This document shows positions 25,153 through 32,152 of a stretch of 64,000 nucleotides of DNA, piece after piece. The translations under genes and the position numbers were made by a program. The stretch comes from Hymenobacter siberiensis (GTDB lineage Bacteria > Bacteroidota > Bacteroidia > Cytophagales > Hymenobacteraceae). Numbering within the stretch: the first letter of the stretch is position 1; every line of letters begins with the position of its first letter. Under the pieces are notes generated by a model, which was not told the DNA's origin, did no database searches, and saw nothing but the letters and a program-made list of their open reading frames with translations. Where the stretch lies: assembly GCF_018967865.2 (NCBI RefSeq), contig NZ_JAHLZY020000001.1, positions 1,426,001 through 1,490,000 on the forward strand. Reading direction: 5' to 3'.

Positions 25153-27786
25153 CTAGAACGGCGGCTCCTCGCCGAAGCTGTTGCTCTTCGGGAATGGCAC
25201 CGGCGACTCGTTAATCTTCGAGCCCAGCCGGATGGTGTTCGGGGCGAAAGGACTTGGCTCGTTGTCGAAGTTGCTGGCGGGCAGGCCCATGGGCTGGTAG
25301 CCGCTGTCGAAGCCGCCGCCCACGCCATCGAGGTCGGCAAACTTGGTGTACTTGCCGATGAACTTGAGCTGCACGGTTTCGAGCGAGCCGTTCCGGTGCT
25401 TGGCGATGATGACTTCGCCCACGCCCTGGGTCGAGTTGCCCTCGGCGTCCTGGTCGAGGCCGTAGTATTCGGGGCGGTAGAGGAAGATAACCATGTCGGC
25501 ATCCTGCTCGATGGAGCCCGATTCCCGCAGGTCACTCAGCTGGGGCTTTTTGTCGCCGCCCCGGGTTTCCACCGAGCGCGAAAGCTGCGACAGGGCCAGC
25601 ACGGGGATGTTCAGCTCCTTGGCAATGCCCTTGAGGGCCCGCGAGATGCTGGCAATTTCCTGCTCGCGGTTGCCGCCGCGGCCGTCGGTGTTGCCGCTCA
25701 TCAGCTGCAGGTAGTCGACGATAATCATCTGCACATCCTTCTGCGAGCGCAGGCGGCGGCACTTGGTGCGTAGCTCCCGAATGCTCAGGCCGGGCGTATC
25801 GTCAATGTAAATCGGGGCGGCCGAGAGGGCCGTTATTTTGTGGTTGAGCTGCTGCCACTCGTGGTCGGCCAAGCTGCCCTTCTTGATTTTCTCGGAATCC
25901 AGCTCTGCCTCGGCCGAAATCAGACGATTGACGAGTTGGAGGGAGGACATTTCCAGCGAGAAAATGGCCACAGCTTTCTTGAAATCAACCGCCGCGTTGC
26001 GCATGGCCGATACCACGAACGCCGTGTTGTGCGTCACCGTCATGTCCTGAAGCAGGAACAGGCGGTTGCCGTCAATCTCAAAGCCGTAATAGTCATCCAC
26101 GTTGTCGAACTCAACGGTAATGCCGGTCTGCCGCCAGTCAACAGGCGAGGTCCAGGGCTGGGCCTTTTTGCGAGCCACGCGCACCGGCACCCGGCTTATG
26201 TCGCCGTAGAGGCGCACGCGCCACACCTCGCACTCGTAGCCGATGCTGGAAATGGTGGCGCGCTTCTTCGTGAGCGAAGTGCGGAAGCCCAGCGAGTCGC
26301 CCAAAAACTTGATTTGGCGGGCCAAACGCTGGTTTTTCTGGGTGATTTCGTAGCCGTTGGAAACTGGGTCGAGGTGGCCGTCGCTGTCGATGAGGCCGGC
26401 CAGCAGGCGCAGGCGGTTCTCGGTCGAGTTGATGGCGTAGGCGCGGGGAATGTGCTTATCGCCCAGCACACCCAGCTGCCGCAGTTCATCCTGCAAGGAA
26501 TACTCGGCAATGTTGCCACCCTGCCGGCCCTTGGTAATGCCGTAGCTGTTGCAGCGATTTTCCACCACGCCCACGGTCACCTGCATTTTCAGCGCAGCGG
26601 CGTATTCGTGCAGGTAATCGATGATTTCTGGGTCCTGGCCGGTGATGCGGCAGTTACCAGTGTTGCCATCGCCCAGCCATACGCCCAGGAAATACGGGTC
26701 CACGGGTAACTCCTGCGCCTCAAATTCCACCGGCACCTTGTAGCCCTTATAGTTTGAGCGGAATTTTGGGTCTTTGGCCAGATAGTCCTTTACGGTGATG
26801 TTCAGCACGTCGCCGTGGCGGTGTGGGCCCTCATTGCGTGAGCGTTTCAGGGAGAGAATATGGCTCTCGTTCACGCGGTAGTCGTCGCCCTTGTTTTGGC
26901 GCACCCAGTACATGTTTTCGCGTCCGCGCGCAATGCTCAGGACCCGGCGCGGGGTCGAGTCGTCGCCCATCAGCAGGTCGCCTTCGCGCACGTCTTCCAC
27001 GTTGCACAGGTCGCCGTTGAACAACAGCACTTTGGTGCCTTTGCCCAAACACTTGCCCATGCCCGGACGAGCCGCAATAATCACAAGGTCAGATGGTTGC
27101 CAGCCGCTAGTGACGCGGTCCAGCGCCGTGAAGCCGGTGGGTACACCAGTCAGGCCGTCGGCCTGGTTCTTCTTTTCTTCGAGTTCCTTGATGGCTTTGC
27201 CCATCAGGCTCCGCATGTCGTCGAAGTTCTTACGAATATTCGATTCCGACACCTCGAACAGGGCCGATTCCGTATCGTCGAGCAGCTTGAATACATCGGT
27301 AGTATCCTCGAACGCATCGCGCTGGATTTCGCTCGAAATCCGAATCAGCTCGCGCTTGATGGCGGTTTCAGTGATGATACGGGCGTGGTACTCGACGTTG
27401 GCCGCCGAGTTAACTTTCAGCGTGAGGTTGGCTACGTAGAAGGGGCCGCCGGCGGCTTCAAGCTCGCCCATCTCGCGCAGCTCGTGCACCACGGTGAGCT
27501 GGTCGATGGGTTCTGACTTATCGAACAGCCGGATAACGGCGCGGTAAATGCGCTGGTGGGCATCTTTGTAAAAGCTCTCGGGCTTGAGCAGGTCAATAAC
27601 CGAGGTGAGGGCGTCTTTTTCCAGCATCAGGGCACCGAGCACGGCCATTTCGAGCTCGGGGGCCTGGGGCGGCAGCTTGCCGGCCGCACTGGCATTCTGA
27701 GGAACCACCATACCCCCCCGATTGGTCCAGGCCGCTTTGGCGCGGGCGGCGGATTGCTTCAGGCGGTCGTCCATCTGGTCGGGCAT
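25153..27786 (-). CDS. dnaB: Replicative DNA helicase DnaB, with intein
   Basis: The primary hexameric helicase that unwinds DNA at the fork. The precursor has 877 residues: N-terminal DnaB domain to about 150 (PELEMAVLGALMLEKDAL, the primase-interacting part), linker, then the RecA-like domain starting GLTGVPTGFTALDRVTSGWQ. At the P-loop, ARPGMGK/T, a 342-residue intein interrupts the protein after Lys245. After Thr588 the ATPase continues with FSLEMSS (Walker B region side), IIVDYLQLM and LSQLSRSVETR, and ends in an acidic tail. Without the intein 535 residues remain, normal for Bacteroidota DnaB. Function requires splicing. Confidence 0.93.
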   Translation of the reverse strand: MPDQMDDRLKQSAARAKAAWTNRGGMVVPQNASAAGKLPPQAPELEMAVLGALMLEKDALTSVIDLLKPESFYKDAHQRIYRAVIRLFDKSEPIDQLTVVHELREMGELEAAGGPFYVANLTLKVNSAANVEYHARIITETAIKRELIRISSEIQRDAFEDTTDVFKLLDDTESALFEVSESNIRKNFDDMRSLMGKAIKELEEKKNQADGLTGVPTGFTALDRVTSGWQPSDLVIIAARPGMGKCLGKGTKVLLFNGDLCNVEDVREGDLLMGDDSTPRRVLSIARGRENMYWVRQNKGDDYRVNESHILSLKRSRNEGPHRHGDVLNITVKDYLAKDPKFRSNYKGYKVPVEFEAQELPVDPYFLGVWLGDGNTGNCRITGQDPEIIDYLHEYAAALKMQVTVGVVENRCNSYGITKGRQGGNIAEYSLQDELRQLGVLGDKHIPRAYAINSTENRLRLLAGLIDSDGHLDPVSNGYEITQKNQRLARQIKFLGDSLGFRTSLTKKRATISSIGYECEVWRVRLYGDISRVPVRVARKKAQPWTSPVDWRQTGITVEFDNVDDYYGFEIDGNRLFLLQDMTVTHNTAFVVSAMRNAAVDFKKAVAIFSLEMSSLQLVNRLISAEAELDSEKIKKGSLADHEWQQLNHKITALSAAPIYIDDTPGLSIRELRTKCRRLRSQKDVQMIIVDYLQLMSGNTDGRGGNREQEIASISRALKGIAKELNIPVLALSQLSRSVETRGGDKKPQLSDLRESGSIEQDADMVIFLYRPEYYGLDQDAEGNSTQGVGEVIIAKHRNGSLETVQLKFIGKYTKFADLDGVGGGFDSGYQPMGLPASNFDNEPSPFAPNTIRLGSKINESPVPFPKSNSFGEEPPF
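26026..27051 (-). other. LAGLIDADG intein inside the DnaB P-loop
   Basis: Precursor residues 246-587. It opens CLGKGTKVLLFNG (Cys1 and block A), has block B near YRVNESHILSL, two endonuclease motifs FLGVWLGDGN and LLAGLIDSDGH (the LAGLIDADG pair), and closes YGFEIDGNRLFLLQDMTVTHN with blocks F and G ending His-Asn. The next residue is Thr, a valid +1 nucleophile. All residues needed for splicing and probably for homing are present. Insertion between Lys and Thr of GKT destroys ATP binding until splicing occurs. Confidence 0.92.
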
Positions 27787-27871
27787 AGGGGAATTGGGAA
27801 ACTAAAGTAACGAAATAGCGGAGACGAGGAAACCGGCCGGGAAAATAAAACCGGGCCGGCCGTGATATATA

Positions 27872-27879
27872 CAAAGCTA
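27872..27879 (-). promoter_or_regulatory. Candidate -7 element for dnaB
   Basis: On the minus strand this reads TAGCTTTG, an exact TAnnTTTG match, about 85 bases before the dnaB start. No TTG lies at the expected distance upstream. Confidence 0.35.
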
Positions 27880-28113
27880 ACCCCGCCAACGGAGAAAAGA
27901 TTGGTGGACAAATTCGATTCTTTTGGTTATGGAATGGCGGCGGCAGCCGGTAGTTTGTAATTTCGCGCCCCACCGAAATAGTTTTTGGTTTCTTGTTTCT
28001 GGTGGCTGGTTGAACGTTAGCTACGTTAGCCGCTACTCCCCCTTAGTCTTTTCGGATGGCGGGGTACAAATCAGTGCTTAGAATCCAGCATAAAGTGTCC
28101 TGAATCAACTCCT

Positions 28114-29517
28114 TTGGAACCAGCAACCAGCAACCAGCAACCAGCAATCCACCCAGAAGCCATTCACCTCATCGCGGTGGGCGGCAGCATTATGCACAAT
28201 CTGGCGCTGGCCCTGCACCGCCGGGGTGCCCACGTCACGGGCTCCGACGACGAGATTTTTGAGCCCGCCAAAGGCCGCCTTGTCGCCGCCGGCCTGCTGC
28301 CCGCCCAGGAAGGCTGGGATGCCGCCCGCATCACGCCCGACCTCTCGGCTGTTATCGTGGGCATGCACGCCCGGCCCGATAACCCCGAGCTGCTGCGGGC
28401 CCAGGAATTGGGCCTGAAAATCTATTCCTTCCCCGAGTACATCTACGAAGCCAGCCGCGACAAGCAGCGCATCGTCATCGGGGGCTCGCACGGCAAAACC
28501 AGCATCACGGCCTGCATTCTGCACGTATTGCGGTTCCACGGCCGCAAGTTCGACTACGCGGTGGGGGCCCAGCTGGCGGGCTTCGATTTGATGGTGCAGC
28601 TGACCGATGACGCGCCCATCATCATCATCGAGGGCGATGAGTACCTGTCGTCGCCGGTAGACCGGCGGCCCAAGTTTCACCTCTACCAGCACCACATCGG
28701 CGTGATTTCGGGCATCAGCTGGGACCACATCAACGTGTTTCCGACCGAGGAAATCTACCGCGAGCAGTTCCGCATCTTCGCCGATATGACGCCCAAGGCC
28801 GGCGTGCTCATCTACGACCGCGACGACGAGCAAACCCAGCTCATCGCCGTGCCCACCAACCCCGACGTGACCTACATCGGCTACGGCCCGCACGAAAACG
28901 TTATCCGCGACGGCCGCACGTTCCTCATCACCAAAAAGGACGAGGAAGTGCCCGTGCAGGTGTTCGGCGAGCACAACCTGCGCAATATCTCGGCCGCCAA
29001 GGAGGTGTGTAAACAGCTGGGCATCAAGGGCAAGGATTTCTTCCGGGCAGTGGCCACGTTCCCCGGCGCGGCGCGGCGGCTGGAGCTGGTGCGCGAAGGC
29101 ACTACTTCGGTGGTATATAAGGATTTCGCTCACGCTCCCAGCAAGCTAAAGGCCACGGCCACGGCCCTGAAGACCCAGTTTCCGCAGCGCCGTTTGGTGG
29201 CCTGCCTGGAACTGCACACGTTCAGCAGCCTCAACCCGGCCTTTTTGCCGCAGTACGCGCATTGTTTCGATGCGCCCGACGTGGCCGTGGTCTACTTTAA
29301 CCCCCACGTGCTGGAGCACAAGCGCCTGCCGCCGCTGGCCGCTGCCACCGTGGCCCAGGCTTTCCAGCGGCCGGATATCAAAGTGATAACCGATAGCGCC
29401 GAGCTGGCCGCATTTTTAAGAAGCCAGACCTGGGACAATACCAACCTGCTGCTCATGTCGTCGGGCACATTCGACGGGTTGGACTTGAATGGCTTGGCGG
29501 CAGAAATTGTGGGTTGA
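28114..29517 (+). CDS. mpl: UDP-MurNAc:L-Ala-gamma-D-Glu-mDAP ligase (Mpl)
   Basis: Recycles the tripeptide of old peptidoglycan by attaching it to UDP-MurNAc in the cytoplasm. The Mur-ligase features are the N-terminal IHLIAVGGSIMHNLALALHR, the ATP loop GGSHGKTSITACIL near residue 125, IIEGDEYLSSPVDRRPKF (Mpl-type), SWDHINVFP, and FGEHNLRNISAA with PGAARRLEL. Length is normal. No ATG precedes IHLIA; the assigned start is TTG at 28114, inside a CCAGCAA tandem repeat, so the first dozen residues (TSNQQPAIHPEA) are repeat-derived and the true start may differ. Confidence 0.85.
   Translation: MEPATSNQQPAIHPEAIHLIAVGGSIMHNLALALHRRGAHVTGSDDEIFEPAKGRLVAAGLLPAQEGWDAARITPDLSAVIVGMHARPDNPELLRAQELGLKIYSFPEYIYEASRDKQRIVIGGSHGKTSITACILHVLRFHGRKFDYAVGAQLAGFDLMVQLTDDAPIIIIEGDEYLSSPVDRRPKFHLYQHHIGVISGISWDHINVFPTEEIYREQFRIFADMTPKAGVLIYDRDDEQTQLIAVPTNPDVTYIGYGPHENVIRDGRTFLITKKDEEVPVQVFGEHNLRNISAAKEVCKQLGIKGKDFFRAVATFPGAARRLELVREGTTSVVYKDFAHAPSKLKATATALKTQFPQRRLVACLELHTFSSLNPAFLPQYAHCFDAPDVAVVYFNPHVLEHKRLPPLAAATVAQAFQRPDIKVITDSAELAAFLRSQTWDNTNLLLMSSGTFDGLDLNGLAAEIVG
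28117..28146 (+). repeat. CCAGCAA tandem repeat at the mpl start
   Basis: AACCAGC units repeat four times in register, period 7. Related CTGGTTTCTGG sequence in the opposite sense lies at about 27985-28013, so the whole may be a worn inverted repeat. Confidence 0.7.
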
Positions 29518-29533
29518 TTGAATATGCCGTGCT

Positions 29534-29664
29534 CCGGTCCGACCGCCCTAGGCGGTCCGACCGGTTGTCGTTGTCTATTGGAACGTGTTTTTATAACTGG
29601 TTGCCGGTCTGCATCAAATCGTGCTTTCTTCAACCGGTCGGACCGCCTAGGGCGGTCGGACCGG
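29534..29664. repeat. CCTAGG-centred palindrome pair (REPIN-like), copy 2
   Basis: Units at 29534-29565 (core GGTCCGACCGCCCTAGGCGG) and 29632-29664 are inverted around a 66-bp centre. The ends match copy 1 (19919-20011, opposite orientation) almost base for base, including the GGTTGTCGTT that follows the first unit; the centres differ. Confidence 0.82.
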
Positions 29665-29668
29665 AGTA

Positions 29669-29720
29669 GATAAGAAACCAAAAAAGCCCGCTATTCAGCG
29701 GGCTTTTTTGGTTTCTTATC
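29669..29720. terminator. Perfect 24-bp bidirectional terminator
   Basis: Bases 29669-29692 are fully complementary to 29697-29720 around TATT, with GCCCGCT/AGCGGGC at the apex and T/A runs on both sides. It serves mpl from the left and the minus-strand lipoprotein unit from the right. Confidence 0.88.
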
Positions 29721-29786
29721 GGTGGTGATGAGCAGGGCCAGCGCCGTGAGCGCGGCTCGCAGCAGCCATTTATTGCGCGTATTCAT
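29691..29786 (-). CDS. Possible 31-residue membrane peptide, coupled to upstream gene
   Basis: On the minus strand an ATG at 29786 overlaps the TGA of the upstream lipoprotein gene as ATGA, the usual sign of translational coupling. The frame reads MNTRNKWLLRAALTALALLI then TTDKKPKKPAE and stops with TAG. It has a basic start, one hydrophobic helix and a Lys/Pro-rich tail, the make-up of a small single-span membrane protein. The last codons are in the terminator stem, which must limit their evolution. It could still be chance; the overlap is the main argument. Confidence 0.45.
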   Translation of the reverse strand: MNTRNKWLLRAALTALALLITTDKKPKKPAE

Positions 29787-30349
29787 TTGACAGGGGCCGA
29801 GGAGAAGAGCGAATTGTTGATGTTCACTTTCAGGTCGCAGGTGCTGCCGCCCACTTTCTCGCCGCAGGTGGTGCCCACGATGCGTCCGTTTTCAAAATTG
29901 AAGAAGCACATGGGGCAGCCCTGGCCGGTGATGGTGTAGCGCTCGGCGGTGGGGCGTAGGTAGTAGGTGTTGTCGCCGCCGGCGGTGAGGGGCAGGGCCA
30001 TGGCCCGAAACATGCCGTTGCGCAGGCCCATGCCAATTAGGTAGTAGCTAATGGGCTCGTCGGGGCCGGTGGGGGCTTTGCGCACCTGAATCTTATCGAT
30101 TACGGTGCCATCGCCAAACTGCCGGATGAAGGCTTGGGCCAGCTCGCTGCGCGGCGTGTTATACTCCGTGGAGCTGTCGGTGAAATGCACGATTTGCCGG
30201 CTTTCCGGCTTGGCAATAACTTCGCCTTTGATGCGGTTGGGGCTGCCAAACTCACTGGTAGCCTGTTTGGTGCTTTCGCACGACATGACCAGCAACAGCA
30301 TTGAAATACTCAATAGGTCCAACCCAAGCAAACGCGGAAAAAGCTTCAT
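29783..30349 (-). CDS. Lipoprotein of unknown function
   Basis: A 188-residue protein with a type II signal peptide: ISMLLLVMSC gives a lipobox with Cys24. The mature part contains IVHFTDSSTEYNTPRSELAQ and a Cys pair in TGQGCPMCFFNFENG plus a later pair in GTTCGEKVGGSTCDLKV, so two disulfides or a metal site are possible. I do not recognise a family. It lies just downstream of the M48 lipoprotein gene on the same strand (39 bp gap) and upstream of the small coupled ORF. Confidence 0.72.
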   Translation of the reverse strand: MKLFPRLLGLDLLSISMLLLVMSCESTKQATSEFGSPNRIKGEVIAKPESRQIVHFTDSSTEYNTPRSELAQAFIRQFGDGTVIDKIQVRKAPTGPDEPISYYLIGMGLRNGMFRAMALPLTAGGDNTYYLRPTAERYTITGQGCPMCFFNFENGRIVGTTCGEKVGGSTCDLKVNINNSLFSSAPVK

Positions 30350-30387
30350 AGTAGAATAGCAAAAAGTTGGGCCTTGGGAGCCGCTAC

Positions 30388-31191
30388 CTAGCGGCCCTTG
30401 TAGTACTTACGCGCTTCCGGCAATTCGCGCTGAATATCTGCGATGCGGGTGCCGTTGGAGGGGTGAGTAGAAAGGAACTCGGGCGGCGAGGCTTGGTTCT
30501 CGCGGGCATCCATGCGCTGCCAGAACGTAATAGCGCCGTCGGGATTGTACCCGGCCATGGCCATGAAAATCAGGCCCAGGTGGTCGGCCTCCGATTCCTG
30601 GTTGCGGCCGTAGCGCAACAGGCCCAGCTGCGAGCCTACGCCAAACGCCTGCAACGCCAGCTGCTGCGTAGCGGGAGCATTGGTCGAAAGGGCGGCCGAG
30701 AGCACCTGCCCGCCCAACTGCTGCAGCAGGCCCTGGCTCATGCGCTCGGAGCCGTGCTTGGCTACGGCGTGCGCGATTTCGTGCGACATTACCACGGCCA
30801 GGCCGTTTTCGTTCTGCGTAATGGGCAGAATGCCGGTGTACACGGCCACTTTGCCGCCGGGCATACACCAGGCATTCTGCTGCTTGTCGTCCTGAATCAC
30901 ATTGAATTCCCACTGGTAGCCGGCCAGCTGGTCGGAGGCGTTTTGCTGGCGGAAATAGGTTTCCACCGCCGCCTGAATGCGCTGGCCCACGGTGCGAACC
31001 ATGGCCACCTGCTGCGAGTTGGTGGAGAGCGGGCCTTTGGCAATAATCTCGTGGTATTGCGTGGAAGCCAGGGTGTTGATTTCGCCGTCGCTCACGAGGC
31101 TGAGCTGGCGGCGGCCCGTGATGGGCACCGTAGAGCAGGCGGAAAGCAAGGCCAGACTGGCCACGAGGGTGAGTTTTTTGAGCATGAGCAT
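30388..31191 (-). CDS. M48 family metallopeptidase lipoprotein (LoiP/YcaL-like)
   Basis: A 267-residue envelope protease. The start at 31191 (MLMLKKLTLVASLALLSACS) gives a lipobox LLSAC. PITGRRQLSLVSDGE follows, a standard opening for this group. The zinc site is HEIAH in VMSHEIAHAVAKHGSERMSQ with the third ligand Glu in GRNQESEADHLGLIFMA, as in YcaL, LoiP and BepA. These enzymes degrade misassembled outer-membrane proteins. The frame is open to 31224 but the leader fits the later start. Confidence 0.88.
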   Translation of the reverse strand: MLMLKKLTLVASLALLSACSTVPITGRRQLSLVSDGEINTLASTQYHEIIAKGPLSTNSQQVAMVRTVGQRIQAAVETYFRQQNASDQLAGYQWEFNVIQDDKQQNAWCMPGGKVAVYTGILPITQNENGLAVVMSHEIAHAVAKHGSERMSQGLLQQLGGQVLSAALSTNAPATQQLALQAFGVGSQLGLLRYGRNQESEADHLGLIFMAMAGYNPDGAITFWQRMDARENQASPPEFLSTHPSNGTRIADIQRELPEARKYYKGR

Positions 31192-31358
31192 GAGTGAAAA
31201 AGTGGAAGAATGCGCTGGCCCCACGCCAACGTGGCGGGCTCCGGCGCGGGCAGCCGTTTCGGGCTATACGGGGGCAGGGCGGGGTAAAGTTTTGGCCGGG
31301 CCAGGCCGGCGGGCCGTAAAAATGGGCCGGCCGATGGCCGTAAGCCAGCGGGGAGCCG

Positions 31359-31366
31359 TAGTTTTG
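31359..31366 (+). promoter_or_regulatory. Candidate -7 element for the FAH-family gene
   Basis: TAGTTTTG matches TAnnTTTG, 30 bases upstream of the start at 31397. The -33 region is not a clear TTG. Confidence 0.4.
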
Positions 31367-31396
31367 ACTTATCTACGACCCGCCTTTCCCGTCGCC

Positions 31397-32011
31397 ATGA
31401 AAATCATCTGCATCGGCCGCAACTACGCCGACCACATTGCCGAGCTGCACAACGAGGTGCCCTCCGCGCCCGTTATCTTTATGAAGCCCGAAACGGCGCT
31501 GCTGCAACGCGGCCAGCCGTTTTTCATCCCCGAATTCTCGCAGGACATTCACCACGAAATAGAATTGGTGCTGCGCGTGAGCAAGAACGGCCGCCACATC
31601 GACGAGTCGTTTGCCCTCAATTATTTCGATGCCATTGGCCTTGGTATCGACTTCACGGCCCGCGACTTACAGGCCGAGCTCAAGAAAAAAGGCCTACCCT
31701 GGGAGCTGGCCAAAGCCTTCGACGGCTCGGCCCCGATTTCGAACACCTTCCAGCCCGTGGCCGAGTTTGCCGACCTGGCCAACATCAATTTCCATCTCAC
31801 CGTGAACGGCGAAACCCGCCAGACCGGCAACTCCGGTCTGATGCTGCACCCCTTCGCCAAAATCATCAGCTTCGTATCAAAATACATCTCCCTGAAAATG
31901 GGCGACCTTATTTTTACCGGTACGCCCGCCGGCGTGGGTCCCGTGCAGATGGGCGACCAGTTGGAAGGCTTCCTGGAAGGGGAGAAGCTGCTGGAGCTGG
32001 GCATTCGATAG
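31397..32011 (+). CDS. Fumarylacetoacetate hydrolase family protein
   Basis: A 204-residue single FAH catalytic domain starting MKIICIGRNYADHIAEL. Typical features are PVIFMKPETALL, HHEIELVLRVSKNGRHI (metal-binding Glu pair), DFTARDLQAELKKKGLPW, and the terminal GDLIFTGTPAGVGPV with the TGTPxGVG signature. This size and pattern fit acylpyruvase/oxaloacetate decarboxylase-type members such as FAHD1 rather than the tyrosine-pathway enzyme. An upstream open frame to 30977 runs over the neighbouring gene on the other strand and is not used. Confidence 0.88.
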   Translation: MKIICIGRNYADHIAELHNEVPSAPVIFMKPETALLQRGQPFFIPEFSQDIHHEIELVLRVSKNGRHIDESFALNYFDAIGLGIDFTARDLQAELKKKGLPWELAKAFDGSAPISNTFQPVAEFADLANINFHLTVNGETRQTGNSGLMLHPFAKIISFVSKYISLKMGDLIFTGTPAGVGPVQMGDQLEGFLEGEKLLELGIR

Positions 32012-32112
32012 GGATGTAGAGACGCATTCTGGCGGCTTGGCGTTGAACGGTTGGGCTGTGAACGAGTCTGATTGGCGCGGTGCCGGAGACATAAGGATGC
32101 GTCTCTACATCC
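32012..32112. repeat. GTAGAGACGC inverted repeat, copy 2
   Basis: GGATGTAGAGACGCAT (32012-32027) pairs perfectly with 32097-32112; the 69-base centre is unrelated to those of the copies at 6583 and 53018. Confidence 0.85.
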
Positions 32113-32152
32113 GTTTATGAAAAGTATTAGCTGAATTAAAAGAAGCGTTATT

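Noticed and set aside
30977..31396. Upstream extension of the FAH-family frame
   Set aside because: It overlaps the divergent M48 lipoprotein gene; the family starts at MKIICIGRNY and a -7 element is just before it.
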